Shown: positions 39,218 to 51,219, numbered from the stretch's first letter. The stretch is 64,000 nucleotides of DNA from Azolla caroliniana (GCA_043228905.1 JBHGNT010000013.1:4836001-4900000); one strand, 5' to 3'. The notes: generated by a model from the letters alone, not told the origin. Numbers and translations are program-made.

Positions 39218-40720
39218 CTAGAATGGTGTCCGATGTACGGCGGCATGCAACGGTGTAGCCAGGTCGGCCAAGTATCGGAGCATCCGGCTGTGCCACCGGA
39301 TCTGGCCTAAGAACCGGCTCAATTCCTTTGCCGTTGCCGGCGTTGGTGCTTCTAATATGGCTTTCACTTTGTCTGGGTCGACTGCAATGCCTTCCTGGCT
39401 CACAATATGTCCTAGTAAGGTTCCATTGGACACGCCAAATACACACTTCGCCGGATTCAAACTTACCCGGTACGCTCTACACTTTTCTAGACAAAGACGG
39501 AGGTGCTGAAAATGGTCCTCCTCCCGGCTATAGACGGCGAAATCGTCAAGGAAAACCTGCATAAAAGCCGGGATATATTCACCAAAGATTTCCATCATGA
39601 TTCGTTGAAATGTTGCCGGTGCCGTTTTGAGTCTGAACATCATCACCACGGCCACAAACACCCCCCATTCGTTGACGAAAGCCATTTTCTCTTGGTCGTC
39701 GGGGTGCATCCGGATCTGATTATACCCGCTGAATCCGTCTAGAAAGCTATAGACCTCATGGCCGGCGACGGCATCCAACACTCCATCTGTGAACGGAAGT
39801 GGAAACGCATCCGTTACCGTAGCCACATTGAGTTTCCGGTAGTCCACACAAACTCGAATTTTTCCGTTATTCTTCAGTACGACTACGATCGGGCTCAACC
39901 ATGTCGCTTTCTTTACCGAACGGATAAAGCCAACTCTTAGCAGTTTGTCGATTTCCTCCTTGACTTTGGCGGCATAATTGGGATTCATCCGGTACCATCT
40001 TTGTGCCACTGGTTTTGTGTCCTTGCTCAAGTGAATCTGATGCTGGTATAACTGAGGGTCGAGTCCTCGCATGTCTTCGTATGACCAGGCAAACACGTCG
40101 CGAAATTCCGTGAGAAGTCTGATCATCGCCGTTTTGTCTTCGGACTTCATCTCCTTGGCGATGTGCACCGGTTTTGCTTCGTCCGTGGTCCCTAGGTTCA
40201 CCTCTTCAAGTTGCGACGCTTTTACGCACTGTGAAACGGCCATTTCCCGTTCCAACGCTTCCTGCGCTTGCCGTAACTCTCGGATTGCGTCTTTATCCGG
40301 TTCTGCTTCAGTCTCTTCCGACTGCGGTAAGTATGGTGCTACGGCTTCGGCAATGTCAATTTCGAAGAGGGGTACGATCTTCGGGTTTTCCTGCAAGTAC
40401 TGAGCTTCTTCTTCGTCAGCTAACCCTTCTAGCATGTTGACGCACTCTACATACAACGGTGTACATTCCTTGCCAGTGCTCGTCCTTGGCTGTGTTGGTA
40501 CCCGTACCTTGGCTTTTCCTCGCCGGAAGGTAATTATATTTTTCCTCCAATTCTGTTTGATATGTGCCGTTTTCAACCACGGCCGCCCCAGCAATAGCGG
40601 GTATGCGCCTTGTGCCTGTAATTGTAGCACTACTGCCAAGATGTGAAATGTATGACCGCCAACGGTGACTTCTAATTTTCGTATTAATCCTGTCGGCCGC
40701 ACTGAGCTTGTATCGGCCAT
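39218..40720 (-). pseudogene. Element G: reverse transcriptase with protease end
   Basis: The frame opens in the last part of protease (LLLGRPWLKTAHIKQNW) and runs through a linker of about 150 residues. RT follows with KVKEEIDKLLRVGFIRSVKK, NNGKIRVCVDYRKLN, FLDGFSGYNQIRMHPDDQEK and MMFRLKTAPATFQRIM, where the usual MPFGL is changed. The catalytic box is FLDDFAVYS, and CVFGVSNGTLLGHIVSQEGI follows. It ends at a TAG after HRTPF where RNase H begins. It is about 500 residues and otherwise uninterrupted. Confidence 0.9.
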
Positions 40721-40726
40721 CCGTAA

Positions 40727-41460
40727 CTAGAATGGACACGGCTCCCACTCGTGGATTCCTAGGGCATCACACGTTCGGAGGCTTATTACATTCACCCCGG
40801 AGCCTCCGTCTATTACTGTACTGGGGAGTTCTTTCCCTTTTACAATCACCGTAATTACCGGACTGTTGGTGTCCACCACCGTTGGTCCCTCCTCCGGATT
40901 CGAGAAGAGTATCGGTGCCGGTGATGATTCTCCTTCCGTCATCGCTGTCTTCAGTCCTTCCGTGAATCTCGGCACGAGCTGAAGGAGTCTTCCTAGTGGC
41001 AGCGTAATCTAGTATTCTTGCAACGCCTGCCATGTCTCGTTTCCGGCGTGACTGCCGCCGGCAAGCCCTACGGTGTTCTCCTTTTGCCGCTGTAAGTCTA
41101 TTACGTTTTGCTCGTTTGCTTTCTTCACTCATTTTGTCGCTTGCTTCCGAATGGTCTCCTGCGTCTCCCATTCCTTGGCCATGCCCTTCGAACTTGTGGT
41201 CACCTGCTGCAGATCTGCCACTTCAGGGACTACCATATTTACTGTCGGTCGTTTGTCATAGCTCTTCGCCGGGCCTTGATTACTATAATGGCCTTCCTGT
41301 CGGCAGTAGTAGCAGTAGGCTTTCCGGGTATTGTTGGATTCGGCATTGTCTGTTGTACCCGAGGCCGTTCCTGTGGTAAGCGCGGGGTTTTGGGCCAGTT
41401 GGCTGCTTGAAGCTCCTTGTTCCGGATCCCGTGGGTAGCCAGCCGCCTTTTTTGAAATGC
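40727..41460 (-). pseudogene. Element G: third zinc knuckle and protease active site
   Basis: After a frameshift near 41440 the frame reads AYCYYCRQEGHYSNQG, a knuckle that has lost its last Cys. With stops, it continues to ELPSTVIDGGSGVNVISLRT, the retropepsin active site. A stop after IHEWEPCPF at 40727 separates it from the rest of protease. Confidence 0.8.
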
Positions 41461-43040
41461 CGTTTTTTGTTATAGTTCTTCTTATTGCGGTACTCTTGAC
41501 GAGGTTGGTCGTTATATCTGTCGTGTTCCTCCCATTGCTGACGATACCCGGGGGAGTGCTCCCGGTCGTAATGTTCGTATCGTCTATTGTAATCCCGGTA
41601 CCGATCATATCTATCATGCCGGTCGTAGTTATCCCGCCGATCACTGTACCGGACATCATTCTCTCGTCGATCGCCATACCGAACATCCTGTGCCAGTCGG
41701 TCGCGGTCCATTCGCCGCCAGCGTTCCTCTTCTTCATCCCGGCTGCTGCGTGGCTCTATTTGTCGGACGGGCGGTGCTTGCCGGTTCAATAGATTATACT
41801 CGCACCTATCCGTCGTATGGCCCTTGGATTGACAGATTACACATTGCATCCTCATAGTGCATTCTAGTGCCGAGTGTCCGGAATTCAAGCAGGTTGTGCA
41901 CTGTATTGCTTGCCGAAACCGGAGGTCTTCATCGGACGGTAACACCCGTTGGAGTACTCCCAGTGTGAGCCAGGAGCTTGTCTTTTCCATCTCTCTCACT
42001 CGGTCAATGACTTGGTCGATGGTACTTGCGCGGAAGTCAATTACCGTGCACACCGTGCGTAGGGGTTCCCGGAGCGCATTCAGAAATATAGACCGTAATT
42101 CCTCCTCCGGGGGTGCGCGGGTAAGCTGACTATGCATCCGTTGAAACCAGATGACAAACTGGGGAATGCTCTCCCCTGCCTCCTGTCGGATGGTATAAAA
42201 CAAGCCCACCATTACTGTCTGGTCCACCTCCTTTTGGAAAAAATGCAAGAATTTAGCTTTTAAATCTGCGAAGGTGGTGATGGTAGACGGATCCTACGTC
42301 TGGCGCCATCTCACTACCGGTCCTTCCAATGTGACGCCAAATTCCGCTATCTTAGAGCGTTCCTCTTCCTCCGGGGTCAATCGCTGGGACACATGGTTTT
42401 CTTCCCATGTCTGTTCAAAGGCGTGAACATGAGCTTCTGCGTCCGGATCATCTCTATACTTGGAGTATTGGAACGGCATGTCGTCGTCCGGTATCGGTGC
42501 GCGGGCTGGCGGTGTTGGTGGTCGTTCCTGGTTTCTCTCCGGCGTCGGTGGTCTTTCCTCTTCTTTTGGTGACGGAGGCCTCTTCTCCTCAACTTCCGGT
42601 GTCGGAGGTCGTTCTTCCTCTGCTGGTTTCGGAGGTTCCAGCCTTAGCACTTCCAGTTCCGGTGTCGGTAAGGTGTCCAATCCTTTGTCCTCCGGTCCGG
42701 CCGGGGTTTCGTTGCTGCAACGGTAGTTCGTGTGCACGTTGTATTCCCCTTCGGAATCCGATTCATATGCTGAAAAGGCTTCTGCTTCGCCTTCCCCGCT
42801 TGCCAACGCCTGGAGAAGGGATTCGGTTTCCCGGAGGCTGCTTAGGTTGTTGTCGTCGTCGTCAGGGTGCGATGTTTGCGGTAACCAGAGGGACTCCTCC
42901 GCTACTCTCCGGATTACGTTGGAAAACGAGCGATCCGCTCTAATTTCCTGCGCCGCTTGCTGGAAAGCTTGACGTCTCCTTTGCCTTTCGGCAAGGCGTC
43001 GAGTTCGATCTGTAACCAGGTCGTGCGTTGATCTAGTCAT
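41283..43040 (-). pseudogene. Element G: Gag
   Basis: It probably starts at ATG 43040 (MTRSTHDLVTDRTRRLAERQ). The frame holds an acidic segment, repeated ERPPTPE-type Pro/Glu motifs, then a capsid-like domain (YRDDPDAEAHVHAFEQTW, SKIAEFGVTLEGPVVRWRQ). A TAG at 42291 falls inside the domain, and the same frame goes on (FADLKAKFLHFFQKE, LRSIFLNALREPLRTV). Two zinc knuckles, CTTCLNSGHSALEC and CVICQSKGHTTDRC, and a tract of Arg/Asp/Tyr repeats (DRYDRYRDYNRR) follow. A frameshift occurs near 41440. Confidence 0.87.
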
Positions 43041-43070
43041 CCATTCGTGCCGTCGTTCGCTGCAAAAACA

Positions 43071-43086
43071 GGAATCGTGGTCGCCA
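43071..43086 (-). other. Element G: primer-binding site
   Basis: TGGCGACCACGATTCC on the minus strand lies 5 nt inside the LTR and matches TGGCGACCACGACCGG of G2, so the primer site is conserved in the family. The tRNA is not identified. Confidence 0.72.
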
Positions 43087-43091
43087 AAAAC

Positions 43092-43532
43092 TGTGTTAAC
43101 TCTTAGGGCCGGACAATGGCCTAACACAGGGTGTCTACGGAAGACACTTCACCAAAGGGGTGTTACGGCAACAGGATTAGACTCAACGATTAATCCGACT
43201 TAATTAGGTTACTTAGGAAGATTGTCCTTAATATTCACACGCGTAAGATATAACAATGAATGCAAAACGGCAATTAACACAGAGAGATAACAACACTAAG
43301 CTTTATTAATTAACCGCTCCTCATTACATTGTCTCCGGGCTTTTAAATAGGTTTCCGGTCTGTAGTACAAAATGGTGCCATCCGCACCTGTTCGGGATCG
43401 GTCCGGATCCGGAACGGCATACCGATTCCGGTCCGTCCGTCCACACTACTAATAGCTTACATACAACCATTCCTAATAATTAAATAACTCCTTCGTTTCA
43501 CACTCTAGACTCCTTTGCCGGCCGGTAACACA
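43092..43532 (-). repeat. Element G: 5' LTR (441 bp)
   Basis: On the plus strand it runs TGTGTTAACTC to CCGGTAACACA, an inverted TGTGTTA pair. In minus-strand sense the promoter motif is TATTTAAAAGCCC near 43340. The right flank is copia RT sequence. Confidence 0.85.
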
Positions 43533-43728
43533 ATATCCCGACTAGTGTCCGAATTACTTCAATACCAAGGAAGTAATGGAGCTCGTGCATATCTTTCATT
43601 TCGAATCTGCCGGATAGGAGTGGTTTTACCTTATTAATCTCAATGAGATCCTTTCCTCTGATGACCATATCATCCACATATAGGATAATGACAATCAGGT
43701 TGTTCGACTCATTTCAGATGTACAGGGT
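43533..43728 (-). pseudogene. Copia RT fragment (O) cut by element G
   Basis: On the minus strand this reads NLIVIILYVDDMVIRGKDLI, LLSGRFEMKDMHELHYFLGI and EVIRTLVGI, nearly the same as the RT of element M at 45360-45560. It is a short remnant of a second M-family copy, bounded by the LTR of G and by LTR P. Confidence 0.82.
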
Positions 43729-44068
43729 GTTGAGAACGGAGCCGTGTCGTGCAGAACAAATCAAGGCTCTCCTAAAGTGAGGATCATAAGGGGATGCAAG
43801 GAAGGTAGATTGATGGCAACTAGAGACAGAATCAAGCAACAAGATCAAACAAGAATGCAAGAGAGAGAAATGATTAGGCACAAGATAAACTATATTTCAA
43901 CCAACCACCAAACTAGGTTACAAAGTCAATTTATATATTGACTGACTTAGGACAACTGCCCTTCTCACTATTTACAGAAATAAGCTAAACCTAATGTGTA
44001 CAAAAGGAGACAATGTGAATACGTTCATTAGACACCCGCATTCCACACTCCCCCGTAATGGGCATATA
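43729..44068 (-). repeat. Probable copia LTR remnant P
   Basis: It begins TGTTGAGAACGG and carries, in minus-strand sense, a TATATAAAT motif at about 43930-43938. A CATTAGACA end at about 44034 is possible. No primer site or target copies are visible, so it is a tentative solo LTR or fragment. Confidence 0.4.
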
Positions 44069-44524
44069 TGTAAAGAATCAAAAGTGATTCTATGCAGTAG
44101 AAGGACTCTGTGTGTGTATGTGCACGTAATAGAAGAGAGAGAATGAGGGAGAGAGAGAGTTCTAAAACAAGAAACTGTATATTACATCCAACAGTAATTA
44201 AGTTACAAAGGGTTGGTTTAAATACCAACTAATCTAGGGCAAGTAACCAAGCTTCTACTAATTACAAAAATATCCTAGTACGGTGTCCACTGACTAGTGT
44301 GAACACTATCTCTATGGGAATTTGAGTTCGATTCTCAACACGCCCCTTCGAACACAACTTTCGTATGTCAAAAAGTCATTTCGGTTCGGCCTTTGGAATA
44401 CATCGATTCGGATGAATCGGCTTCCTTCTTTCGAAATCTTCGAACTGGGTTGTTCAGCTTTTCGACTTCATGCTTGTTGTTCGTCGTACTTCGTTTCCTC
44501 TGGTTGGTTACTTCTGCTTCTCGG

Positions 44525-45577
44525 CTACTTCCGTGTCACCTGTTGTACTCCCCTCCAGCTTGGCAATGTAGAGATCCTGAGACCAAGGTCCGATGCGAAT
44601 TGCCCAAGTTGGTCAACTCCTAAGGCCTTCGTAAAGATGTTAGCAATTTGAAAGTTTGTATTGATGTGTTGGAGATCGATTTCGCCGGCCTGAATGTGTT
44701 CGCGAATGAAGTGGTAGTGCACTTTGATGTGTTTAGTCTATGCGTGGAATATCGGGTTCCGAGCGAGGTAGTGTTTGCTCATGTTGTCGCAGAAGAGGCG
44801 AATTGGATCCATGATGGGAACACCCAGGTCCTTCAAGATGTGTTTAAGCCAGACAGCTTCGCACACGATGATTGTCGCGCCCCTGTATTCGGCCTCCGTG
44901 CTGGACATTGCGACTATCGGTTGTTTCTTGCTACTCCAGGAGATTTCTCCGTTGCTGAGGGAGAAGAAGAATCCGTAAGTGAACCATCTATCGGCCTTAT
45001 AACCAATCCAGTCTGTGTCCGTGTATCCTTCGAGTCGAATAAGCACATTTGACTTATACATGATGTCGTAATCCATCGTACCACTGACATACTGAAGTAT
45101 CCTCTTAGCGCAATCGAGATGGAGATTGCGTGGGTTCTGCATGAATTGGCTAAGTAGGCCGACAGAATAGTTGAGGTCGAGTCGTGTGATGGCCAGATAA
45201 ATTAGGTTGCTGATCAATTGTCGATACTGACTCGGATCGCACTTGGATGTGCCCGAATCGACATCAAGCCTAAGATTTCGGTTGAGAGGGGTAGCCACAG
45301 ATTTGCACTTGGTCATTCCGAACTTGTAGAGTAAATTGAGAACGTAGTGCCATTGAGAGATCAATATCCCGACTGGTGTTCGAATTACTTCGATGGCAAG
45401 GAAGTAATGGAGCTCGTACATATCTTTCATGTCAAATCTGCCGGATAGGTGTGATTTCACCGTATTGACTTCGGCTAGATTTAGTCCTCTGATTACCAAA
45501 TCATCCACGTATAGGATGATGACAATCGGGTTGTTCAACTCGTTTTGGATGTACAAGGAGTTGTCCAATTTCGACAT
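44525..45577 (-). pseudogene. Element M: RT C-terminus and RNase H
   Basis: An open stretch of 280 codons holds [13 protein letters not shown] with an intact YVDD box, SGRFDMKDMYELHYFL, SQYRQLISNLIYLAITR, TDTDWIGYKADR and SSKKQPIVAMSSTEAEYRGA. After a stop at 44738 the frame continues with KHIKVHYHFIREHI and ANIFTKAL, the end of copia RNase H. This is the best preserved copia RT in the window, but its N-terminal part is broken. Confidence 0.87.
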
Positions 45578-46526
45578 TCGAAATCCGATTTGGTGAGGAT
45601 ACTGCGTGATCTTCGAATGCCAAGCATGCAGTGCTTACTTGAGGTCATACATCGGCTTCTTGAGTTGGCACACGGCTTCCGGATGAGTACGCGATTAGAA
45701 GCCAGGTGGTTGTACCATATACACCTCTTTCAATTAGCCTTGAAGAAAGGCGTTCTTGACATCCATTTGGTGGAGATGCCACCCTTCCGCGGCTGCAAGT
45801 GCAATTACGGTCCGCACAGTCGTCATCTTTGCCACAAGGGCAAAGGTCTCCTCGTAATCAACTCCATGCGTTTGTGTGTATCCCTTGGCTACAAGTTATG
45901 CTTTGAAGTGATTTATGGAGCCGTCGCCATTGTGTTTCACTTTGTAAATCCATCTGCAACCAATTGCTTTCTTGCGCGGAGATTGAGGAACGAGATTTCA
46001 TGTCTCGTTTTTGCATAAGGCTTGCATTTCTTCATTCATCACGTCGACCCATTGGGGTTCCTTCACGGCTTTGGAAAGTGTTTCCAGCTCTCGGACATTC
46101 GTTACCTTCATCATAAAGGTGCAATGATATGCCATGTACTCGTCGTAGCCGAATCGGCTTACGGGGTTCTTTTCACTGGTGGACTGGCGTAGCTTCTCGT
46201 TCGCGCAGACTAATGCTTTCTTCGCTCCTTTTTTTTGGATACTTAGGATTTCTAGGCCTTCGAACCCACTGTCAAGGGAGTGAGTTGACTCATTGTCGAT
46301 TGGATATTCGTATTCGGACATCTTGGCCTTCCCTTTGTTGAGTTTTGGACTCAGCCGAGATGTGCTTTGGTCACTCGGGGGCTCCTGTGGTCCACTAAGC
46401 CTTGTTGTAATCGGACTTTCTTCGAACATGTGTCAGAGTCGAAATTCATCTTCTATCTCTCGTTCGGCCGATTCCAGGTCGATTGGAGTAGAAATTGGAG
46501 TCGTCTCTAGATCGCACCATGCCGAT
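45578..46526 (-). pseudogene. Element M: RT N-terminus and linker
   Basis: Pieces in several frames read CRWIYKVKHNGDGSINH-like sequence near 45910-45960 and FEESPITTRLSGPQEPPS, YEYPIDNESTHSLD and RFGYDEYMAYHCTFMMKVTN in one frame at 45998-46429. Stops and shifts are frequent. Integrase is absent. Confidence 0.7.
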
Positions 46527-46980
46527 TGTTAATGTGAACATGCGGAAGCGTATTACAAACCGGCTCTACTGGATAGCAACAGTTAGAGAGGAAGGTTCAA
46601 TGGAAGCTTAACACAGAGAATATGCGTGGGAGAGACAGAGATAGACAGACAGACAGACAGAACGTAAAAGTAGATTCAAAACAATAGTTCCCTATACACA
46701 TACAATGTGCTTACAGAGCACTATTTATACAAGTCCTTAGAGAACTAACAAAAGTACAGTCTACTTCAATGCTCCTACGAGCGACTAACACTAACTCCCA
46801 AAACATATGCCTACGTACTAGGCTGGATCCGTAGGCCTCTAACAGCCTACCGGTTTCAATCCGATTCGGCTCTTGGTTTCCGGATATCATCCGAACACTG
46901 ATCCGGTTCTCCAATCCGGATACCAATCCGGCCCTGGCTTTTTCAATCGATCTGGATCCGGTTGACTTTGCTCGCTCAAC
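46527..46980 (-). repeat. Element N: 3' LTR
   Basis: It starts TGTTAATGTGAACATGCGG and ends GCTCGCTCAAC. It contains a GACA microsatellite near 46640-46662. A purine-rich tract (GAGGAGGAGAG, minus) adjoins at 46981. Confidence 0.75.
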
Positions 46981-47039
46981 TCTCCTCCTCAAGCTCAACT
47001 TGAGGTCGGATCGTAGTGTCAATTTTTGTGGTAGTTGGT

Positions 47040-47729
47040 TCTTCCATCCGACTCCTTCTGGCGTCCTCCTGGCTTGCTCGCGCTCCTCGTCCTATCCGGT
47101 TCCGCCTCCCGCAACCTTTCTAGTTCCGCACACCTTGACCTCCTCAGTCAGCTTGTCTACTCAGCGGGCCCATCTCAGCTCCTTCGCTGCTACGACTTCG
47201 ACTCTTGTCGACCCATTGGTTCCTCCGTTTCGATGTCGAATTCCGATGCCTTCTCGTACACTTGACCTTCAGTTGATCTGGCTTCCTCCAATTCGTTCCA
47301 ACTCTTGTCTGAGTTGGTAGTCTCCAACTCTTCTTCCATTTTTAGACCCTTCACCACATCGAACCACGTCCGGGTCTTGGCCTTCTTCCGGTGGGCTCTG
47401 TCCTTCTTGACTCTGCCGCCACTGCCGCTTGCTCCAACTTGTTCGGATGTGCCGACTCCTTTGGTCGGCTCAGCTTCCTTTATCTGCTCATCTCCCCCCT
47501 TGGTTCTTTCTTCCTCTCCGGCTCCTTGACTAGTGCCATCTGTTCCTATTCTTGTTCTCCCGCTCAAGTGTGGCACATCGAGATGTTGAATACGGAGCAT
47601 CTCCGAAAAATGTTGCAACTTCTCCCTAAGCGGCTTGGTGAAGATGTTGGCAACCTGCCAATCTGTGTGAACATACCGAAGTTCAACTTCACCGCTCAGG
47701 ACCCGCTCATGAACAAAGTGATAATGCAC
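47040..47729 (-). pseudogene. Element N: RNase H end and long charged C-terminal tail
   Basis: The frame reads MHYHFVHERVLSGEVELRYV and ANIFTKPLREKLQHF, the end of copia RNase H. Unusually, it then stays open for about 130 more codons rich in Glu, Lys, Gly and Ser (GGDEQIKEAEPTKG, KKDRAHRKKAKTRTWFDVVK, DKSWNELEEARSTEG). Most copia Pol proteins end soon after the FTKP motif. The tail stays open in an otherwise decayed element, which may be chance or a recent property. Confidence 0.65.
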
Positions 47730-47995
47730 TTCTATGTGCTTTGTCCGAGCATGGAATACAGGGTTCTTGGTGAGCTGTATGTTGCTTATGTTGTCACAAT
47801 AGATCAGGATCGGGAGGTTTCGCAGCAGTCATCGAAGCTAGATGGCTTCACATGTGGCAATGGTAGCACCCCGGTATTCAACCTCAATGCTCGACAAAGC
47901 CACTATTGGCTGCTTTTTGCTGCTCCTGCAACAACCACGCTACCTAGAGAAAACATGTAACCGGAGGTGGATCGGCGATCCGATACATCATCAGC

Positions 47996-49440
47996 CTAGT
48001 CGGCATCGGTATACCCAACCAGCTTCCCAGCTATACTGTGTTGGTATAACAGTCCCCGGTCCTCCGTGCCGCTAACATACCGAAGTATCCGGTGTGCGCA
48101 CTGAAGGTGCTCGACGGTCGGCTTCGGCATGAATTGGTTGATCACTCCGACCGGGTAATTGATGTCAAGTCGAGTGATTGACAAGTATATGAGGCTTCCG
48201 ACAATTTTTAGGAACTGTTTGTCATCGCAGGCTAGTCAGGAGTCGAGACGTAGCTTCAGGTTTCGGTCCAAGGGTGTGGAGATCAGTCAGCATTCTGTCA
48301 TGCCGAATTTGTACAGCATATTCAACACATAGTGTCTTTGTGAGAGCAATATGCCATCGGGGGTCCGGATCACCTCGATCCCATAAAAATAATGAAGGTC
48401 CCCCAAGTCCTTCATTTAAATGCATCCGACAACTGGGACTTCACTCGGCCAATTTCATCGAGTCTGGGTCTAGTGATGACTAAATCATCTACATAAAGCA
48501 AGATGCACACCGGACCACCTGGACTGTTCCGGATGAACAATGAAGAGTCAGACTTTGAGGCCGCAAACGCCATCTTACGCAACTGATGCGAGATCTTCTC
48601 ATTCCAAGCTCAGGGGCTTGCTTCAGACTGTAAAGCAACTTCTTGAGTTGGCATACTGCCGACTTGTTCATCTCCGATTGGAATACAGGGGGTTGGATCA
48701 TATAGACCCGTTCTTCAAGGTCACCTTGAAGAAATGCATTCTTCATGTCCATTTGGTGAAGATGTCATCCCCTTGCCACAGCAACATCTAGTTCCACACG
48801 AACCGTCGTCATCTTTGCTACCGGGGCGAAGGTCTCGTCGTAGTCGATTCCGTGGGTTTGTACATATCCCTTTGCCACTAACCGGGCCTTGTACCGGTTG
48901 ACCGAACCATCGGCATTGTACTTTACCTTGTACACCCATTTGCAACCGATCGTTTTACACTGTCGGGGTGGGTCAACCAAGTCCCATGTGTCGTTGGCAT
49001 CAAGTGCCCACATTTCTTCCTCCATAGCAGCATGCCACTTTGTGTCTTTTGCTGCTTCTGTGTAGCTCTCCGGCTCACGCACTTCCACCACCTTAGTCAT
49101 GTACGTATAGTGATGCGCCATGTACTCATTATACCCGTACCTCTTGACAGTGTTCTTCTGGCGGGTTGACCGGCGTAACTTGTCATTACCCGGTTTGAGG
49201 CCCTTCTTGGCCGGTTCGGACTTCATTTCAAAAGGTATGCCTACTTCCTTTCCGGAGTTGGATTCGCTCTGATCCGACTCATCGGTGTTGGTTTCGTATT
49301 CCAACATCTTCTTCTTCCCCTTCTCCTTGCACATGACTCGTCTCCTTGGTTCCTTGCGCGGGGAGAGGATGGTATAGTCTCCACTACTCGCCGGTTCTTC
49401 ATCTGGTTGGTCATTTCGACCCAGTCGCTCATTCGGCCCA
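47996..49440 (-). pseudogene. Element N: copia reverse transcriptase and linker
   Basis: The best open piece (48765-49334) reads [60 protein letters not shown] and [40 protein letters not shown] and [13 protein letters not shown] follow (48489-48752). The YVDD region reads FMDDLVITRP in a third frame. SITRLDINYPVGVINQFMPK is at 47996-48184. There are many stops and shifts. Confidence 0.82.
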
Positions 49441-50639
49441 CTTAGCTAGAATGAGATCGGACTCTCATCTAGAGTACTAAATCCTTCATCTTCTACTTGA
49501 ACCTCTCCGGGTTCACTAGCTTCATCCTTCGGAATCGGGTCTTCGTCGGGAGTTGGAGTCGGTAGGGAGTACCATGATGCCGACTCATCAAACTCGACAT
49601 CTCCACTCACTCGAACCTACTTAGTCGGGGCATTATAGCACTTATACCCCTTCTGCTCATGCGAGTAATAGACTAGGATGCACTTCTCTGCTTCTTCCGC
49701 TTCTCATACGGTACATGCTCATATGCTATGCTACCGAATATCCGAAGGTGCCTCAAATTCGGCTTGCGCCTGAATCACAACTCGTGTGCAGAAACCTTGT
49801 CTCCGATCCAGTTTTGGATGTAGACGGCCATCCGGACCGCCTCAACCCAGTAGAATTGGGGCATGCTCTTCTCCTCCAGCATTGCCCTTGCCGCATCAAC
49901 AATCGACCGGTTCTTCCTTTCGGCCACACTGTTTTGCTCCGGTGTGTATCTGCAGCTAAATTCTGTCTGAATTCCCTTTTGCCGCAGATAACTGATGAAT
50001 TAGCCAGAAAAGTATTCTTTTCCACCATCCGACCGCAGGCACTTGATCTTCCTCTCCGTTTCCTGTTCAACTAAGTTTTGAGGGTTCCGGAAACATTCTA
50101 AGACTTCGCTCTTCCTCTCAATGAGGTAGATCCATGTGTGTCGGTTGTAGTCGTCGATGAAGGAGACGAAATACCGACTCCCACAAAGACTAACGTTTTG
50201 TTCTGGTCCCCATACATCCGAATGGATTAAATTGAGCTTGTTACGGCTCCTATTTCATTCGGTGGGGAATGGAAGACGGTGTTGCTTCCCGAGTTGGCAG
50301 GCTTCACATATTTGGGACTTTCGGCCACTAAACTTTGGCAATCTGAACACAACCTGTTTCGATTGCAGATCATGAAGCCTCCGGTTGTTGACATGGCCGA
50401 TCCCCGTGACTCGTCATATGATTTGACGCTCCGGAGTCAACATACCACATCTTGTTCGGTTTCAAGGTGTTCACTGCCATTGAATTAGCCGTGTGCTTCA
50501 TTGCGAAGGCTGGGCCCGATCCATTTTCGGCTTGTTTAGAGTTGATTTCCTTGTTCGGTCCGCTTGGATCCAGATGCGGTTTTCTCCGAATCAGCGCGTT
50601 TCTTCCAGCACTCGCTCTCCCTATGGCCTTTCTTGCCAC
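49441..50639 (-). pseudogene. Element N: protease and integrase
   Basis: Protease is recognisable as MWYVDSGASNHMTSHGD. Integrase fragments are CLRSDGGKEYFSG and YTPEQNSVAERKNRSIVDAA, which keep Asp and Glu catalytic positions, and MPQFYWVEAVRMAVYI. A degraded GAG-pre-integrase (ICEACQLGKQHRLPF) lies between them. Stops occur every 30-100 codons. Confidence 0.78.
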
Positions 50640-50699
50640 AGTACCAGCATTCTACTTGGCATTAGGACCATGCCTTCCATCTTTCTCCTGTCGGCCACC

Positions 50700-51219
50700 T
50701 CCATTGCACACCAACTTGCCTCGTCCGCCATGACCATCAGAATGCTCCGAACTTCGACGCTAGCCCTCCTAGGTAGACCTGCACCATTTCGTCCTCCTCA
50801 ATGTTTACATTGACAAAGGCAAGAGAGTCGCAGATGTCCTTGATCTTGGAGGTGTAATCAGCCACCAGCATATCTCGTTGTCGAATATTACTCAACTCTT
50901 GCCTGAGTTGGAGCTTTCTGGCTGTGGTGCTCGCGGCGAAGATCTTTTTCAGATTTCCCCAAGCATCCTTCGGCATCTTTGCATCCCGAATGTAGCTCAA
51001 AAGTTGATCGCTCACACAAAGCAGTAGAGAACTCTACTTGCCGCCTGTTCCCAAGCCGAGAAATCTCTGTGTGTCGATTTGGGTGTTGCTTCATTAGCTC
51101 CATCGACATAAATCTAGTAGCCATGCCCGAGCAGGTACTGGTGCATCTTGTACGACCAAGATGTGTAGTTGCTTCTGTCGAGCTTCTCCGTCAGAAGCGA
51201 GCTAGCCATTCCTCTATCC
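50700..51219 (-). pseudogene. Element N: Gag (UBN2 type)
   Basis: It starts near 51219 (MASSLLTEKLDRSNY with YKMHQYLLGHGY), then in frame after stops SDQLLSYIRDAKMPKDAW, KKIFAASTTARKLQLRQEL, DICDSLAFVNVNIEEDE and VQVYLGGLASKFGAF. This is the capsid region of plant copia Gag and is collinear with the gag of element K. Confidence 0.82.

Larger units (their letters stand above)
34900..43532 (-). mobile_element. Element G: Ty3/gypsy element with gag, pol and a post-pol accessory ORF
   Basis: On the minus strand this runs 5' LTR (43092-43532), primer site, gag with three zinc knuckles, protease, RT, RNase H, integrase and an accessory ORF truncated at about 34900. The 3' LTR is missing. The protease motif IDGGSGVN and the extra 3' ORF recall the Tat/Athila side of plant Ty3 elements. 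The right flank is a copia RT fragment and the left neighbour is G2. The flanks at 31975-31979 (GATAG) and 43533-43537 (ATATC) do not match, so G2 and G together are not one insertion. Confidence 0.85.
44069..46526 (-). mobile_element. Copia element M: 3' half
   Basis: It comprises a 3' LTR (44069-44340, TGTAAAGAATC to TTCGATTCTCAACA), then on the minus strand RNase H, RT and the linker after integrase. Upstream parts are missing and element N begins at 46527. A very similar LTR with primer site and gag start lies at 51677-52084. It may be the other end of this element after a deletion, or a different copy. Confidence 0.78.
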
